A stretch of DNA of 64,000 bases from Oxobacter pfennigii. GTDB taxonomy: Bacteria > Bacillota > Clostridia > Clostridiales > Oxobacteraceae. This document shows, piece by piece, positions 17,887 through 26,210 of this stretch. Under the pieces are notes generated by a model. It was not told the DNA's origin. It was given only the letters and a program-made list of their open reading frames with translations, and ran no database searches. The translations under genes and the position numbers were made by a program. Every line of letters begins with the position of its first letter. The stretch's first letter is position 1. Location of the stretch: positions 1 to 64,000 of the forward strand of contig NZ_LKET01000039.1 in the NCBI RefSeq assembly GCF_001317355.1. The letters run 5' to 3'.

Positions 17887-18025
17887 CCCGAATCCCCCTT
17901 TTCAAAGTAAATATGCCGTGCGGCTGCTCTAAGTATTTAAAACCTATTTTATCATAGGGCAGCCTGCACAGCAATTTAAGATATAAAGATTTCAAACGGC
18001 GCGGCCATTTGGAATCTTGCGACCT

Positions 18026-18046
18026 AAAATTTGCATTGCAAATTTT
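18026..18046. terminator. hairpin between binding-protein and permease genes
   Basis: AAAATTTGC and GCAAATTTT form a 9-bp stem with a 3-nt loop just after the binding-protein gene. It may protect or partly end the message, so that the binding protein is made in excess over the membrane subunits. There is no strong T-tract. Confidence 0.5.
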
Positions 18047-18073
18047 AAGCTATAATAATTTTTGGTATATCAA

Positions 18074-18883
18074 TTATTTTGTGTAGTCTTCACCAAACCA
18101 TTTTATAGAGATATCTTTTAGGGTACCGTCTTCTTTCATACTTGCAAGAGCCTTATCTATTTTGGATTTTAATTCATCTTCTCCCTTGCGGAACACAAAG
18201 TAACTGGGTACAGTATTAACCGGTTCACCTACAGTTTTTATATTTAATCCTAATTTTTTAATGTTATCGGCAGCTGTCAGCCTTTCGTTTAAAGTTGCAT
18301 CAATTCTGCCGGCATCAATGTCCTGGAAAACAGTTGTGACGTTGCCGTCATAATATTTCAAATCAAGGGCATTATTATTCTTTGCATTATATTCTTCCAA
18401 CTTTTTTGTGTAGTTGCTTCCTACAGATGTCCCTACTTTTAGTCCTTTAAGGTCATCTAAGCTATTAATGCTGCTGTTATTATCACCTTTAACTATGATC
18501 TGGGCAGCTGATACGAAATAGTTGTTATCTGTGAAGGAATACTTTTCTTCTCTCTCAGGATTTTTTGCAATCTGATTAGCGATAAAATCAAATTTTTTGG
18601 ATTCCAGGCCTAAAAACATACTATCCCATGGTGTTGGTACAAACTCTATTTCTATATCGCCCACACGTTTTTCAATTTCTCGCACTACCTCAATATCATA
18701 GCCTGTTAAAACTCCGCTTTCATCCTCATATGTGAATGGAGGATATGTACCTTCGGTACCTACCAGCACTTTTTGCTTGCCTCCAGGCGTCTGGGCCGGT
18801 TCCTTTGGGGCGCCGCACCCTGTCAATATTAACCCTAAGGTCAGTAATACTAAAAATAGTTTTGTCAGTTTTGATGATTTCAT
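18074..18883 (-). CDS. polar amino acid (possibly cystine) ABC transporter, substrate-binding lipoprotein
   Basis: From ATG 18883 (site AGGAGGATT) the product has 269 residues. It carries a lipoprotein signal (LILTGCG) and a full SBP_bac_3 domain, starting VGTEGTYPPFTYEDESG and containing TGYDIEVVREIEKR and GLKVGTSVGSNYTKKLEEYN. The sequence style is close to cystine-binding proteins of the TcyA/FliY type. The remnant of a cysteine/methionine PLP enzyme directly upstream supports a sulfur amino acid, but the substrate is inferred. It delivers the ligand to the permease and ATPase encoded downstream. Confidence 0.9.
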   Translation of the reverse strand: MKSSKLTKLFLVLLTLGLILTGCGAPKEPAQTPGGKQKVLVGTEGTYPPFTYEDESGVLTGYDIEVVREIEKRVGDIEIEFVPTPWDSMFLGLESKKFDFIANQIAKNPEREEKYSFTDNNYFVSAAQIIVKGDNNSSINSLDDLKGLKVGTSVGSNYTKKLEEYNAKNNNALDLKYYDGNVTTVFQDIDAGRIDATLNERLTAADNIKKLGLNIKTVGEPVNTVPSYFVFRKGEDELKSKIDKALASMKEDGTLKDISIKWFGEDYTK

Positions 18884-18985
18884 TGATAATCCTCCTCTTA
18901 AATTATATAAATATAAAAACCTCCGTCTCAATTGCAGAGGCAGAAGTCATATATCCTACTATTCCGATATGCATTTTATATATTG

Positions 18986-19015
18986 ATTATATATGTCCAT
19001 GATATAGCTTGTCAA
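18986..19015 (-). promoter_or_regulatory. sigma-A promoter of the amino acid ABC operon
   Basis: On the minus strand TTGACA (19015-19010) and TATAAT (18991-18986) are perfect consensus boxes separated by 18 bp, about 100 bp upstream of the binding-protein start. The leader contains no riboswitch that I recognise. Confidence 0.75.
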
Positions 19016-19067
19016 TAATAAAGGATATGATAATTAGCCTTTAATTCTTTCTTGGATTCAGGAAAAA

Positions 19068-19178
19068 TTAACGGATTAAATTAATGTTATTACAGCCGCA
19101 TTTTTCCAGCGTCTGTTTCAAATCGCTGATGATATCCTCGGCGCTTTCCAGTCCCGCGCTGAATCCCAGGTGCCCCTG
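19068..19178 (-). pseudogene. 3' remnant of a Cys/Met-metabolism PLP enzyme
   Basis: The minus strand encodes HLGFSAGLESAEDIISDLKQ and then TLEKCGCNNINLIR before a stop. The (R)xSxGLExxEDIIxDLxQ pattern is the C-terminus of cystathionine beta/gamma-lyase and O-acetylhomoserine sulfhydrylase proteins. An in-frame TGA lies just before this piece and nothing upstream continues it. Its position in front of a cystine-type transporter suggests that a sulfur amino acid operon has lost its enzyme gene. Confidence 0.55.
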
Positions 19179-19210
19179 TCAGGATGCAATAAAGAATTTA
19201 TATTATTTAG

Positions 19211-19277
19211 GATGTAAGGTTTACTTGACATATCCTATTTATTGTTGTAATCTTTTGATGTAAGGTTTAACTTACAT
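19211..19277 (+). promoter_or_regulatory. promoter with repeated palindromic operator of the XRE gene
   Basis: TTGACA (19225-19230) and TAATCT (19248-19253) form a promoter with 17-bp spacing. Two copies of GATGTAAGGTTTA...ACAT flank it, at 19211-19231 and 19258-19277. The second contains the palindrome TGTAAG-GTTTAA-CTTACA. One copy overlaps the -35 box and the other lies just after the -10 box, as expected for repression by the XRE regulator encoded next. Confidence 0.7.
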
Positions 19278-19295
19278 GAAGAGGGAGGCAGGTAG

Positions 19296-19502
19296 TTGAA
19301 TAATAAAGTTAAAGAGCTCCGGGAGCAATATGGCTTAACTCAAGCCCAATTAGGGGAAAAAGTAAATGTGTCACGCCAGGCTATTAATGCAATAGAGACA
19401 GGCAAATTTGATCCTTCCATTTGGTTAGCATATGATTTAGCATGTTTTTTTAACATAACTATAGAAGATATTTTTGATTTTAAGGGGAGTGAGCGGAAAT
19501 GA
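19296..19502 (+). CDS. small XRE-family transcriptional regulator
   Basis: The 68-residue protein is essentially one helix-turn-helix domain (LTQAQLGEKVNVSRQAINAIE) with the FDPSIWLAYDLACFFNITIEDIF continuation typical of the YozG/YvaO-type mini regulators. It starts with TTG behind GAGGGAGG. Its stop overlaps the ATG of the membrane protein gene by 4 bp. It probably binds the paired palindromes in its own promoter. Confidence 0.9.
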   Translation: MNNKVKELREQYGLTQAQLGEKVNVSRQAINAIETGKFDPSIWLAYDLACFFNITIEDIFDFKGSERK

Positions 19503-19951
19503 AATTACTGAAGCATTCAGCAGCAAATGCAATTTTTATTGCTTTTATGTCCTCCATATATGCATTTCTTTTTATATTTACTTCAGATCACATTGAGTTT
19601 CAGAGATTGCTTAAAAAGACAAATACACTGCAATCTGATTTTTGGAATAGATGGTCTGATTTTATAAGGGCAGGAAACATGAAATATATAGGGTATATGA
19701 TAATAATTTTGGCGATCATTATTATATTATTAATGATTTCAAAGCGGAAAATAAGATATGATGAATATCAGGTTAGTATGTTATCAAAGGGTATTATAGC
19801 TGCAGGACTGTTATCTATATTTATTATGCCTTTAATAATTGTGACACTTTTAAGCGACCCATCCTATATGATAGAAACCATATTTTTATTTACAGTTATC
19901 CAATGGTTTGGAGTCTTATTGACTGACATAATATATGTTATTAAATATTAA
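19499..19951 (+). CDS. membrane protein paired with XRE regulator
   Basis: The 150-residue protein has four predicted membrane segments and a YDEYQ motif between the second and third. This layout is common in Clostridia and Bacilli two-gene units of an XRE mini-regulator and a membrane protein. Translation is coupled by the ATGA overlap. Function unknown; some such pairs affect stress or envelope responses. Confidence 0.7.
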   Translation: MKLLKHSAANAIFIAFMSSIYAFLFIFTSDHIEFQRLLKKTNTLQSDFWNRWSDFIRAGNMKYIGYMIIILAIIIILLMISKRKIRYDEYQVSMLSKGIIAAGLLSIFIMPLIIVTLLSDPSYMIETIFLFTVIQWFGVLLTDIIYVIKY

Positions 19952-20044
19952 TAATCGAATCGCCGGTATAGCTATGCTCATAAGATGCCTTACTCTAGTA
20001 TAAGATATCTATCAAATGTGGCAGGAAGACGCCTTTAGCCGGTC

Positions 20045-20090
20045 TGATAAAAATAAGTAATAAAGCTACCCGAAGTGATTATTTTTATCA
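20045..20090. terminator. bidirectional A/T-stem terminator
   Basis: TGATAAAAATAA (20045-20056) and TTATTTTTATCA (20079-20090) are exact reverse complements. They lie between the convergent membrane-protein genes and overlap the stop codon of the minus-strand gene. The stem is A/T-rich, so strength is uncertain. Confidence 0.5.
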
Positions 20091-20954
20091 ATGTTGTTTA
20101 TGAAAACCGGTTTTTAAAGTATACTTCTCAATCAAAATAAATGCTATTATAAATATTTCATATATAATTAATGTGTAAAATAAATCCCATCCATCCTTTA
20201 TAATCAATATATTCATTTTTGCGAAGATGCCGTTAGCTATAGGTGAAACAAATAGTGGTATGATTTTCCAATACCATTTTTTTAGTATACATGTGAATAA
20301 TACCAAAATAAAAGCTTCAATTAAGCTATAGGAAAAGGCAATTATAATGCTGGATTTGTATAAATTACCGGCAAAGTTGTTAATGTAACTCAGCTGGTAA
20401 TATTGTTTTCCTGAAAGCAATAAAATAGGAGCCGGTATGTGTGCGATTACCAGGGCAGAAAAATACAATGTGAAATACCTGATGAATCCGGAACAGTTCT
20501 TTACAAGCTTATTAAACCATTTATGGCAAATGGGAAGATATGTAAAGACGACAAAAGCAGTCATGTAATATCTCCACCAGTACTGCTCATATAATTGAAA
20601 TTTTATAAATATGTATTCTAAAAATATAAAAAAAGCTGAAACAAATAATACCCAGCCATATCCCAATGAAAATGCGACCATTATAATAGTTATTGTAGGG
20701 TAAAGTGTTGTATTTAGTAAAAGATGTCCTAAAAGGTTCTGAGCCCAGGGATCTGAAAACAAACCAGTATTATAAACATAAGCGTTAAACAAGCCCAGTA
20801 CAAAAAATTCTCCTACCCATGCAGAACCTGCCGCGGCTAAATAAAAAATACAGAGAGTGGAAGGATTATAACTGCTTCTTTTCTTATATATAATAATAGC
20901 TGTGATCACCAGGCTGCCCAAAGCTAAATAAATGTACCAAAGTAAGTTCTGCAT
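20088..20954 (-). CDS. CBO0543-family multi-pass membrane protein
   Basis: The protein of about 288 residues has roughly nine hydrophobic segments. It shows the family traits W-x-G-E-F-F-V-L-G-L-F near residue 50, an NLLGHLLLNTTLYPT segment near residue 80 and EQYWWRYYMTA in the middle. These are seen in the CBO0543 group of spore-forming Firmicutes. Function unknown. I start it at ATG 20954, six bases after a GAGG site; the TTG two codons upstream overlaps that site. Confidence 0.8.
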   Translation of the reverse strand: MQNLLWYIYLALGSLVITAIIIYKKRSSYNPSTLCIFYLAAAGSAWVGEFFVLGLFNAYVYNTGLFSDPWAQNLLGHLLLNTTLYPTITIIMVAFSLGYGWVLFVSAFFIFLEYIFIKFQLYEQYWWRYYMTAFVVFTYLPICHKWFNKLVKNCSGFIRYFTLYFSALVIAHIPAPILLLSGKQYYQLSYINNFAGNLYKSSIIIAFSYSLIEAFILVLFTCILKKWYWKIIPLFVSPIANGIFAKMNILIIKDGWDLFYTLIIYEIFIIAFILIEKYTLKTGFHKQH

Positions 20955-21084
20955 AATCAACCTCGGAAAATATAATTTATAAAATATTGTCGAATATACA
21001 TTTTATTTTTTACTTTTAAGTTGTCATCTATTCAGCTAAAATCATTTAAATATAAATTATTAAAGGCAGGATAATTTCCCGCCT

Positions 21085-22197
21085 TTAATATGTTTCCTTC
21101 CATAAAAGCTCTTTCGCTGTGCCGTCTGTTTTTATTTTATAATGTTGGCTATCCACACCATACGTGTCGAAAATTTGATAGTAAATGTAATTTCCTGCTA
21201 TATTTATTGCCGGGGGCCTTCCGTCAAAGTCGGATGATAAAATATCATCGCATAATTTTATTCTGCCGGTGCCGTCAGTTTTAATTTTATATACATTGTA
21301 ATCCCAGTCTCCTAAGGATTTCAAATAATATATCCAATCTCCCGAGACATTTACAAAGACAGAGTCGTCATCACTGAGCTTTGTATTTTCAGTACCGTCA
21401 GCTTTTATTCTGTATAATTTGTTGTTATCCTTGCCGTTGGCATAGTAAATGTAGTCTCCTGCAATATTGAAATCAAAAAGCATTCCCTCAAAGCATTTAA
21501 CCCTGCCGGTGCCGTCGGTTTTTATTTTGTAAAGCTTGAACTCATCAGAATAATTGTTGTAGTAAATCCAACCGTTCTCTATATCTATACAGGGATACAT
21601 ATAATATGGTCCCAAGTCATCATTGCTAAGCTTAGTCAAGCCTGAACCGTCGGTTTTTATTTTGTAAAGCTTGAATTGAAACAGCTCCCCGTCATCTGCT
21701 GTAAGGGATTGCCCGTTGCCGGAAAATCTGCAGAAATAAATCCAATCTCCTGAAACTGTCACGCCTGAAATAGGTCCGTCATTTCTGTATATTTCCTTAT
21801 CATTTGTACCATCCGCTTTCATTTTGTGTATGTCTGTGCCGTCACTGCTGTAATAAATCCAATCATTTGCTGCGCTTATATAATAGCGGCCGGTGCTGTT
21901 TAGTTTTGTTTTATTTGTACCATCTGACGTCCACCTATATAAGCCGTCTTCAATATAACCGTAAACCCAGTTGCCCTGCTGTGCAAGCAAACCGTTATTT
22001 ATAATATTGCCTGTGGTGTTGCCTTTGGCTTCATATTTAGATGCGGCTCCTCCAGTTACCAGGCACATGATAGCCAGTGCCGCTACCAATGAAGTTTTTG
22101 CCTTGGCCGGAATCTTTATATAATTACTTTTTTTACAGTAATTGCTGCAGGATGCTTGTACATTATCTGTTTTTAAACCCTGTCTATTATAAAACAA
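21085..22197 (-). CDS. WIYY-repeat secreted protein (DUF5050-like beta-propeller)
   Basis: The 370-residue protein has a hydrophobic export signal starting late (about residues 37-55, SLVAALAIMCLVTGGAA). About six repeats follow of the D/G-WIYY...KLYKIKTDGTG type, filling residues 70-365. It is a paralogue of the lipoprotein at 6282-7742 but lacks a lipobox and the extra C-terminal domain. The TTG start at 22197 lies behind GGGGGATGAGGA. The repeats probably form a six-bladed propeller outside the cell. Ligand unknown. Confidence 0.8.
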   Translation of the reverse strand: MFYNRQGLKTDNVQASCSNYCKKSNYIKIPAKAKTSLVAALAIMCLVTGGAASKYEAKGNTTGNIINNGLLAQQGNWVYGYIEDGLYRWTSDGTNKTKLNSTGRYYISAANDWIYYSSDGTDIHKMKADGTNDKEIYRNDGPISGVTVSGDWIYFCRFSGNGQSLTADDGELFQFKLYKIKTDGSGLTKLSNDDLGPYYMYPCIDIENGWIYYNNYSDEFKLYKIKTDGTGRVKCFEGMLFDFNIAGDYIYYANGKDNNKLYRIKADGTENTKLSDDDSVFVNVSGDWIYYLKSLGDWDYNVYKIKTDGTGRIKLCDDILSSDFDGRPPAINIAGNYIYYQIFDTYGVDSQHYKIKTDGTAKELLWKETY

Positions 22198-22368
22198 ATC
22201 CTCATCCCCCTGCTCTTTAAAGTATATAAAACAAGAACATCTGTGTATTTAATATCATACCATATAATGTAAATTATTTCCAGCAATGCATTTTAGGGTA
22301 GATTAGATAAATATATAGTGTATAATGAAATTGGACAAAAAAAGAAAGAATATGGCAGGTGATAGACT

Positions 22369-23115
22369 ATGACAATTGGATCCCAACAGGATTTGGTGGC
22401 TTTAAAAAATATAGGAAGCATTGTTGCAGAAGCCAGGGAAGAAATGCTTATGGCCGTTAAGCCGGGTATAACTACAAAAGAACTTGATATGATAGGCCTT
22501 AAGGTATTATCCCGTTATGGTGCAGTCTCTGCTCCAAAGCATGAATATAACTTTCCCGGAGTTACTTGTATAAGTATAAATGATGAGGTTGCCCATGGCA
22601 TACCGGGCTCTAAGGTTATTGAAGAAGGGGATATGGTAAATGTGGATGTGTCGGCGGTATTAAACGGATATTTTGCCGATACCGGTGCTTCAGTGGTGGT
22701 GGAGCCGGCATCATCAATTAAAAATAAATTGTGCGAATGCTCATTGTCCGCCCTTCATAAAGGGATAGGCAAGGCTAAGGCAGGCACAAAGATAAACCAG
22801 ATCGGCAGGGCTATTTATAATGAAGCCAGGAGCAAAGGATTTACTGTAATCCGGAATTTAACGGGACACGGAATAGGGAGAAAGCTTCATGAAGCTCCGG
22901 ATTATATTTTAAATTATTGCGATATATTGGATACCCGTATTTTAAATGATGGCTTGGTATTAGCCATCGAAACCTTTGTTTCATCAGGGGCAGACAGGAT
23001 TATTGAAGATAAAAACGGATGGACCTATAGAACTCCCGATAAAAGCCTTGTGGCACAATTTGAGCACACCGTAGTGGTGACAAAGGGGGAACCGGTCGTC
23101 CTTACTGCAGTATAA
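22369..23115 (+). CDS. map: methionine aminopeptidase, type I
   Basis: The 248-residue enzyme removes the initiator Met from nascent proteins using two metal ions. The ligands are visible: Asp pair in VDVSAVLNGYFADTGA, His in LTGHGIGRKLHEAP, Glu in AIETFVSSG and Glu in AQFEHTVVV. The length fits the family. It lacks the N-terminal SEC-C zinc extension found in some Clostridia homologues. It stands alone (monocistronic), followed by a terminator. It is likely an extra copy, since the main map gene usually lies in the ribosomal protein cluster. Confidence 0.95.
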   Translation: MTIGSQQDLVALKNIGSIVAEAREEMLMAVKPGITTKELDMIGLKVLSRYGAVSAPKHEYNFPGVTCISINDEVAHGIPGSKVIEEGDMVNVDVSAVLNGYFADTGASVVVEPASSIKNKLCECSLSALHKGIGKAKAGTKINQIGRAIYNEARSKGFTVIRNLTGHGIGRKLHEAPDYILNYCDILDTRILNDGLVLAIETFVSSGADRIIEDKNGWTYRTPDKSLVAQFEHTVVVTKGEPVVLTAV

Positions 23116-23146
23116 ACAATAAATTCTATAAGTTATTTTAAAATTG

Positions 23147-23196
23147 AGCTGTAGATAATGAAGCTTTTGGCATTATTATTTACGGCTTTTTAATTT
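23147..23196 (+). terminator. terminator after map
   Basis: AGCTGTAGATAATG (23147-23160) can pair with the CATTAT..TTTACGGCT arm (23171-23187), with G-U pairs and small bulges, followed by TTTTTAATTTT. Confidence 0.6.
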
Positions 23197-23286
23197 TGTA
23201 AAAAATAATGATTATTAGCTTTTTTTAGCAGATACTAATTTTAGCGGTTGCTATTTCTGTATTAACTGATATAATAATAACAGAAC

Positions 23287-23306
23287 ATATGAACAATTAT
23301 TCATAT
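23287..23306 (+). promoter_or_regulatory. SmtB/ArsR-type operator
   Basis: ATATGAACAATTATTCATAT is palindromic at 18 of 20 positions and matches the usual 12-2-12 operators bound by SmtB/CzrA/CadC repressors. It lies 25 bp before the regulator start, so the gene is probably autorepressed until metal binds. Confidence 0.75.
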
Positions 23307-23331
23307 ATTAATATAAAGGAAGTGAAAAGAA

Positions 23332-23703
23332 ATGGCTAAAGAGCTTGAACACATAGATAATTGCAACTGCAACATCATACATGAGGATGTAGTAAATGAA
23401 GTAAGGGAAAACATGCTGGAGGATAATCTGGCATATGCACTGGCAGAGCTTTTCAAAGTCTTCGGAGACCTTACAAGGGTGAGGATACTCTACGCTTTGT
23501 TTCAGACCGAGATGTGCGTATGCGACATAGCAGCGCTCCTTGGCATGAACCAGTCGGCCATATCACACCAGCTTAAGGTATTAAGGCAGACAAGGCTTAT
23601 TAAATACAGAAAAGAAGGAAAAGTTGTTTACTATTCCCTTGATGATGAACATATACAGCAAATTTTTGATCAGGGACTCATACACGTGAAAGAAATCGTT
23701 TAA
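23332..23703 (+). CDS. cadC: ArsR/SmtB-family metal-sensing repressor (CadC-like)
   Basis: The 123-residue protein has the winged-helix core with recognition helix MNQSAISHQLKVLRQTRLI. Two metal sites can be read. An N-terminal Cys pair (NCNCN, about 13-15) together with MCVCD in the alpha3 region matches the cadmium/lead site of CadC. DDEHIQQIFDQGLIHV near the C-terminus matches the alpha5 zinc site of SmtB. It should release the operator at 23287-23306 when metal binds. The metal ATPase gene follows after 112 bp. Confidence 0.88.
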   Translation: MAKELEHIDNCNCNIIHEDVVNEVRENMLEDNLAYALAELFKVFGDLTRVRILYALFQTEMCVCDIAALLGMNQSAISHQLKVLRQTRLIKYRKEGKVVYYSLDDEHIQQIFDQGLIHVKEIV

Positions 23704-23714
23704 GTTTAGTTATT

Positions 23715-23794
23715 CTAAGTTGGGACATTTCGTCGAAGGGAAGTGCCGCCTTACTAAGTTGGGGACATTTCTCCAAAGGAGAAGTGTCGCCTTA
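23715..23794 (+). repeat. two tandem 39-41 bp hairpin repeats before the metal ATPase gene
   Basis: Unit 1 (23715-23753) and unit 2 (23754-23794) both run CTAAGTTGGG(G)ACATTTC to GCCTTA. Unit 2 forms the hairpin GACATTTCTCC-AAA-GGAGAAGTGTC. Unit 1 has compensating changes on both sides (CGTCGAAGGG), though its stem is weaker. They fill the gap between repressor and ATPase genes and could act as an RNA processing or attenuation element. Confidence 0.7.
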
Positions 23795-23815
23795 CATTAA
23801 AGAGGAGGGATTGGA

Positions 23816-26182
23816 GTGGAAGCTGCAGCAAGAAAGGAGCTAATTTTAGAGGGGCTTTGCTGTGCAAACTGTGCGGCAAAAATTGAAGCAAAGGTTAAAG
23901 AATTAGATGGGGTAAGCCTTGCAACAATAAATTTTGTAAACAAGACATTAATCATAGAGGCACAAAATACTGCCAATATAAATGAGATAATAGACAAGAC
24001 AAAGGCAATTGTAAATAGAATAGAATCTGATGTAGTAGTAAAAGAAAAGACTATATTAAAGTCAGAAAAGAAAGTTTTGATACTTATGGGGCTTTGCTGC
24101 ACTAATTGCGCAGCTAAAATTGAAAGAGAAGTAGCAAAATTGCCGGGCGTTAAATCAGCAGTAATAGATTTTACATCCCAAAGGCTGATCTTTGAATCGG
24201 ACGGCAGTGAAAAAGTAAATATCATAGTAACTCAAGTAGAAAAAATAGTCAACCGGATTGAGCCGGATGTTAAAGTACTGCAGGAAGAAAAGGGAAAAAA
24301 AGTGAAATACCATGCCCACGATGAAGAGGAAGGTTCAATTAAAAATGAACTGATAAAGTCTGGTATTGGTGCGGCATTTTTCATAGTGGCTATTGTGTTT
24401 AATTTTTCATATTGGACAGAGTTTGCATTATTTTTAATAAGCTATTTATTAATAGGCGGAGAAGTTGTTTTAAAAGCGCTGAAGAATATTAAAAACGGTC
24501 AGATTTTCGATGAAAACTTCCTTATGACTATTGCTACCATTGGAGCTTTTGCCATATCGGAATTCCCCGAAGGGGTAGCCGTTATGCTCTTTTACCAGAT
24601 AGGAGAGCTGTTCCAGAATTTAGCCGTCAACCGTTCCAGAAAATCAATTACAGAGCTTATGGACATTAAGCCTGAATTTGCAAATATAAAAATCAACGGA
24701 GAAGAAAGAAAACTGGACCCGGATGATGTTAGAATAGGCGATGTGATAATCGTAAAACCGGGCGAGAAGATTCCATTAGACGGCAAAGTTATAGCAGGTA
24801 AATCCATGGTGGATACCATAGCGTTAACAGGAGAATCTGTTCCTAGAGAAGTAGAGGAAGGCAGCGAGGTTCTAGCCGGTTTTATAAACAAAAACGGATT
24901 GCTGGAGATTGAGGTCACAAAGGAATTCGGAGAATCAACGGTATCAAAGATACTGGATATGGTACAAAATGCCACCAGCAGAAAGGCGCCGACAGAGAGC
25001 TTTATAACAAAATTTGCAAGATATTATACCCCTGTAGTGGTATTTTCAGCCCTTGCCATAGCAGTGATACCGCCTTTTGTAATACCTGGTGCAAGTTTTT
25101 CTGACTGGGTATACAGGGCTCTTGTATTCCTGGTAGTTTCCTGCCCCTGTGCATTGGTGGTATCAATACCCTTAGGATTCTTCGGGGGAATAGGCGGAGC
25201 GTCAAGAAAAGGCATACTGATTAAGGGCAGCAACTATCTTGAAGCTTTAAACAGCGTTGATGTAGTTGTGTTTGACAAGACGGGAACTTTAACTAAAGGA
25301 GTATTCAAGGTCACAAAGGTCAGCCCACAGGATGGGGTAACCCCTGAGGAACTGCTCACATTTGCAGCCTATGCCGAGAGCTATTCCAATCACCCAATAG
25401 CCACATCCATTTTAAATGCATATCAAAAAGATGTGGATAAAGAAGTAATCTCTGATTATGAAGAGGTTCCGGGACAGGGAATAAGTGTCAAGGTTGATGG
25501 CAAAGAGGTATTGGCAGGCAACTACAGGCTGATGGTAAGCAAAAATATACCCTATGAAAATGTGGATACCGCCGGTTCGGTTATCCATGTGGCAGTAGAT
25601 AAAAATTACGCAGGAAATATAGTAATATCCGATGAAATAAAGGAAGATTCAAAAGAAGCCATAAGAGCATTAAAAGGAATTGGCGTCAAAAAGACTGTCA
25701 TGCTGACAGGGGATAATAAATCCGTTGCTTCAAAAGTAGGTGCGGAATTGGGATTGGATGAAGTATATGCAGAGCTTTTGCCCGACCAGAAGGTAGAGAG
25801 GCTTGAGCTTATAGATAAAGAAAAGTCATCCAAGGGAAAGATGATTTTCGTAGGCGATGGCATAAACGATGCACCTGTTCTTGCCAGGGCGGACATTGGC
25901 TTTGCCATGGGAGGCCTGGGTTCTGACGCTGCCATAGAAGCCGCCGATGTTGTCATTATGACAGATGAGCCTTCAAAGGTTGCCGGTGCCATTAAAATAG
26001 CCAGGAGGACAAAGACTATAATCTGGCAGAACATCGTCTTTGCCATCGTTGTAAAAGTAGTAATCATGGCTTTAGGTGCGGGGGGACTGGCCACCATGTG
26101 GGAAGCAGTATTCGGAGACGTTGGTGTCACATTGATTGCAGTATTAAACGTCATGAGAGTTTTAAAAACAGATAATATTTAA
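23816..26182 (+). CDS. cadA: cadmium/zinc/lead-type P1B ATPase (CadA-like)
   Basis: The 788-residue pump exports soft divalent metals using ATP. It has two N-terminal heavy-metal domains with GLCCANCAAK (about 13-22) and GLCCTNCAAK (about 90-99). The transmembrane metal motif SCPCALV follows, then the phosphorylation site DKTGTLTKG, TGES in the actuator, and the hinge MLTGDN with GDGINDAP. The CPC motif with a C-terminal LNVMRVLK end fits the Zn/Cd/Pb subgroup (P1B-2) rather than the copper subgroup. It starts at GTG 23816 behind GAGGAGGGA and is probably controlled by the CadC-like repressor. Confidence 0.93.
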   Translation: MEAAARKELILEGLCCANCAAKIEAKVKELDGVSLATINFVNKTLIIEAQNTANINEIIDKTKAIVNRIESDVVVKEKTILKSEKKVLILMGLCCTNCAAKIEREVAKLPGVKSAVIDFTSQRLIFESDGSEKVNIIVTQVEKIVNRIEPDVKVLQEEKGKKVKYHAHDEEEGSIKNELIKSGIGAAFFIVAIVFNFSYWTEFALFLISYLLIGGEVVLKALKNIKNGQIFDENFLMTIATIGAFAISEFPEGVAVMLFYQIGELFQNLAVNRSRKSITELMDIKPEFANIKINGEERKLDPDDVRIGDVIIVKPGEKIPLDGKVIAGKSMVDTIALTGESVPREVEEGSEVLAGFINKNGLLEIEVTKEFGESTVSKILDMVQNATSRKAPTESFITKFARYYTPVVVFSALAIAVIPPFVIPGASFSDWVYRALVFLVVSCPCALVVSIPLGFFGGIGGASRKGILIKGSNYLEALNSVDVVVFDKTGTLTKGVFKVTKVSPQDGVTPEELLTFAAYAESYSNHPIATSILNAYQKDVDKEVISDYEEVPGQGISVKVDGKEVLAGNYRLMVSKNIPYENVDTAGSVIHVAVDKNYAGNIVISDEIKEDSKEAIRALKGIGVKKTVMLTGDNKSVASKVGAELGLDEVYAELLPDQKVERLELIDKEKSSKGKMIFVGDGINDAPVLARADIGFAMGGLGSDAAIEAADVVIMTDEPSKVAGAIKIARRTKTIIWQNIVFAIVVKVVIMALGAGGLATMWEAVFGDVGVTLIAVLNVMRVLKTDNI

Positions 26183-26187
26183 AACAA

Positions 26188-26209
26188 AAAACCGCCGTGA
26201 GGCGGTTTT
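26188..26209. terminator. bidirectional terminator between cadA and spoVD
   Basis: AAAACCGCC (26188-26196) and GGCGGTTTT (26201-26209) form a perfect stem with a GTGA loop between convergent genes. Confidence 0.9.
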
Positions 26210-26210
26210 A

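Noticed and set aside
25606-26154. Long antisense ORF within the cadA gene
   Set aside because: Mirror of conserved P-type ATPase coding sequence; typical shadow frame.
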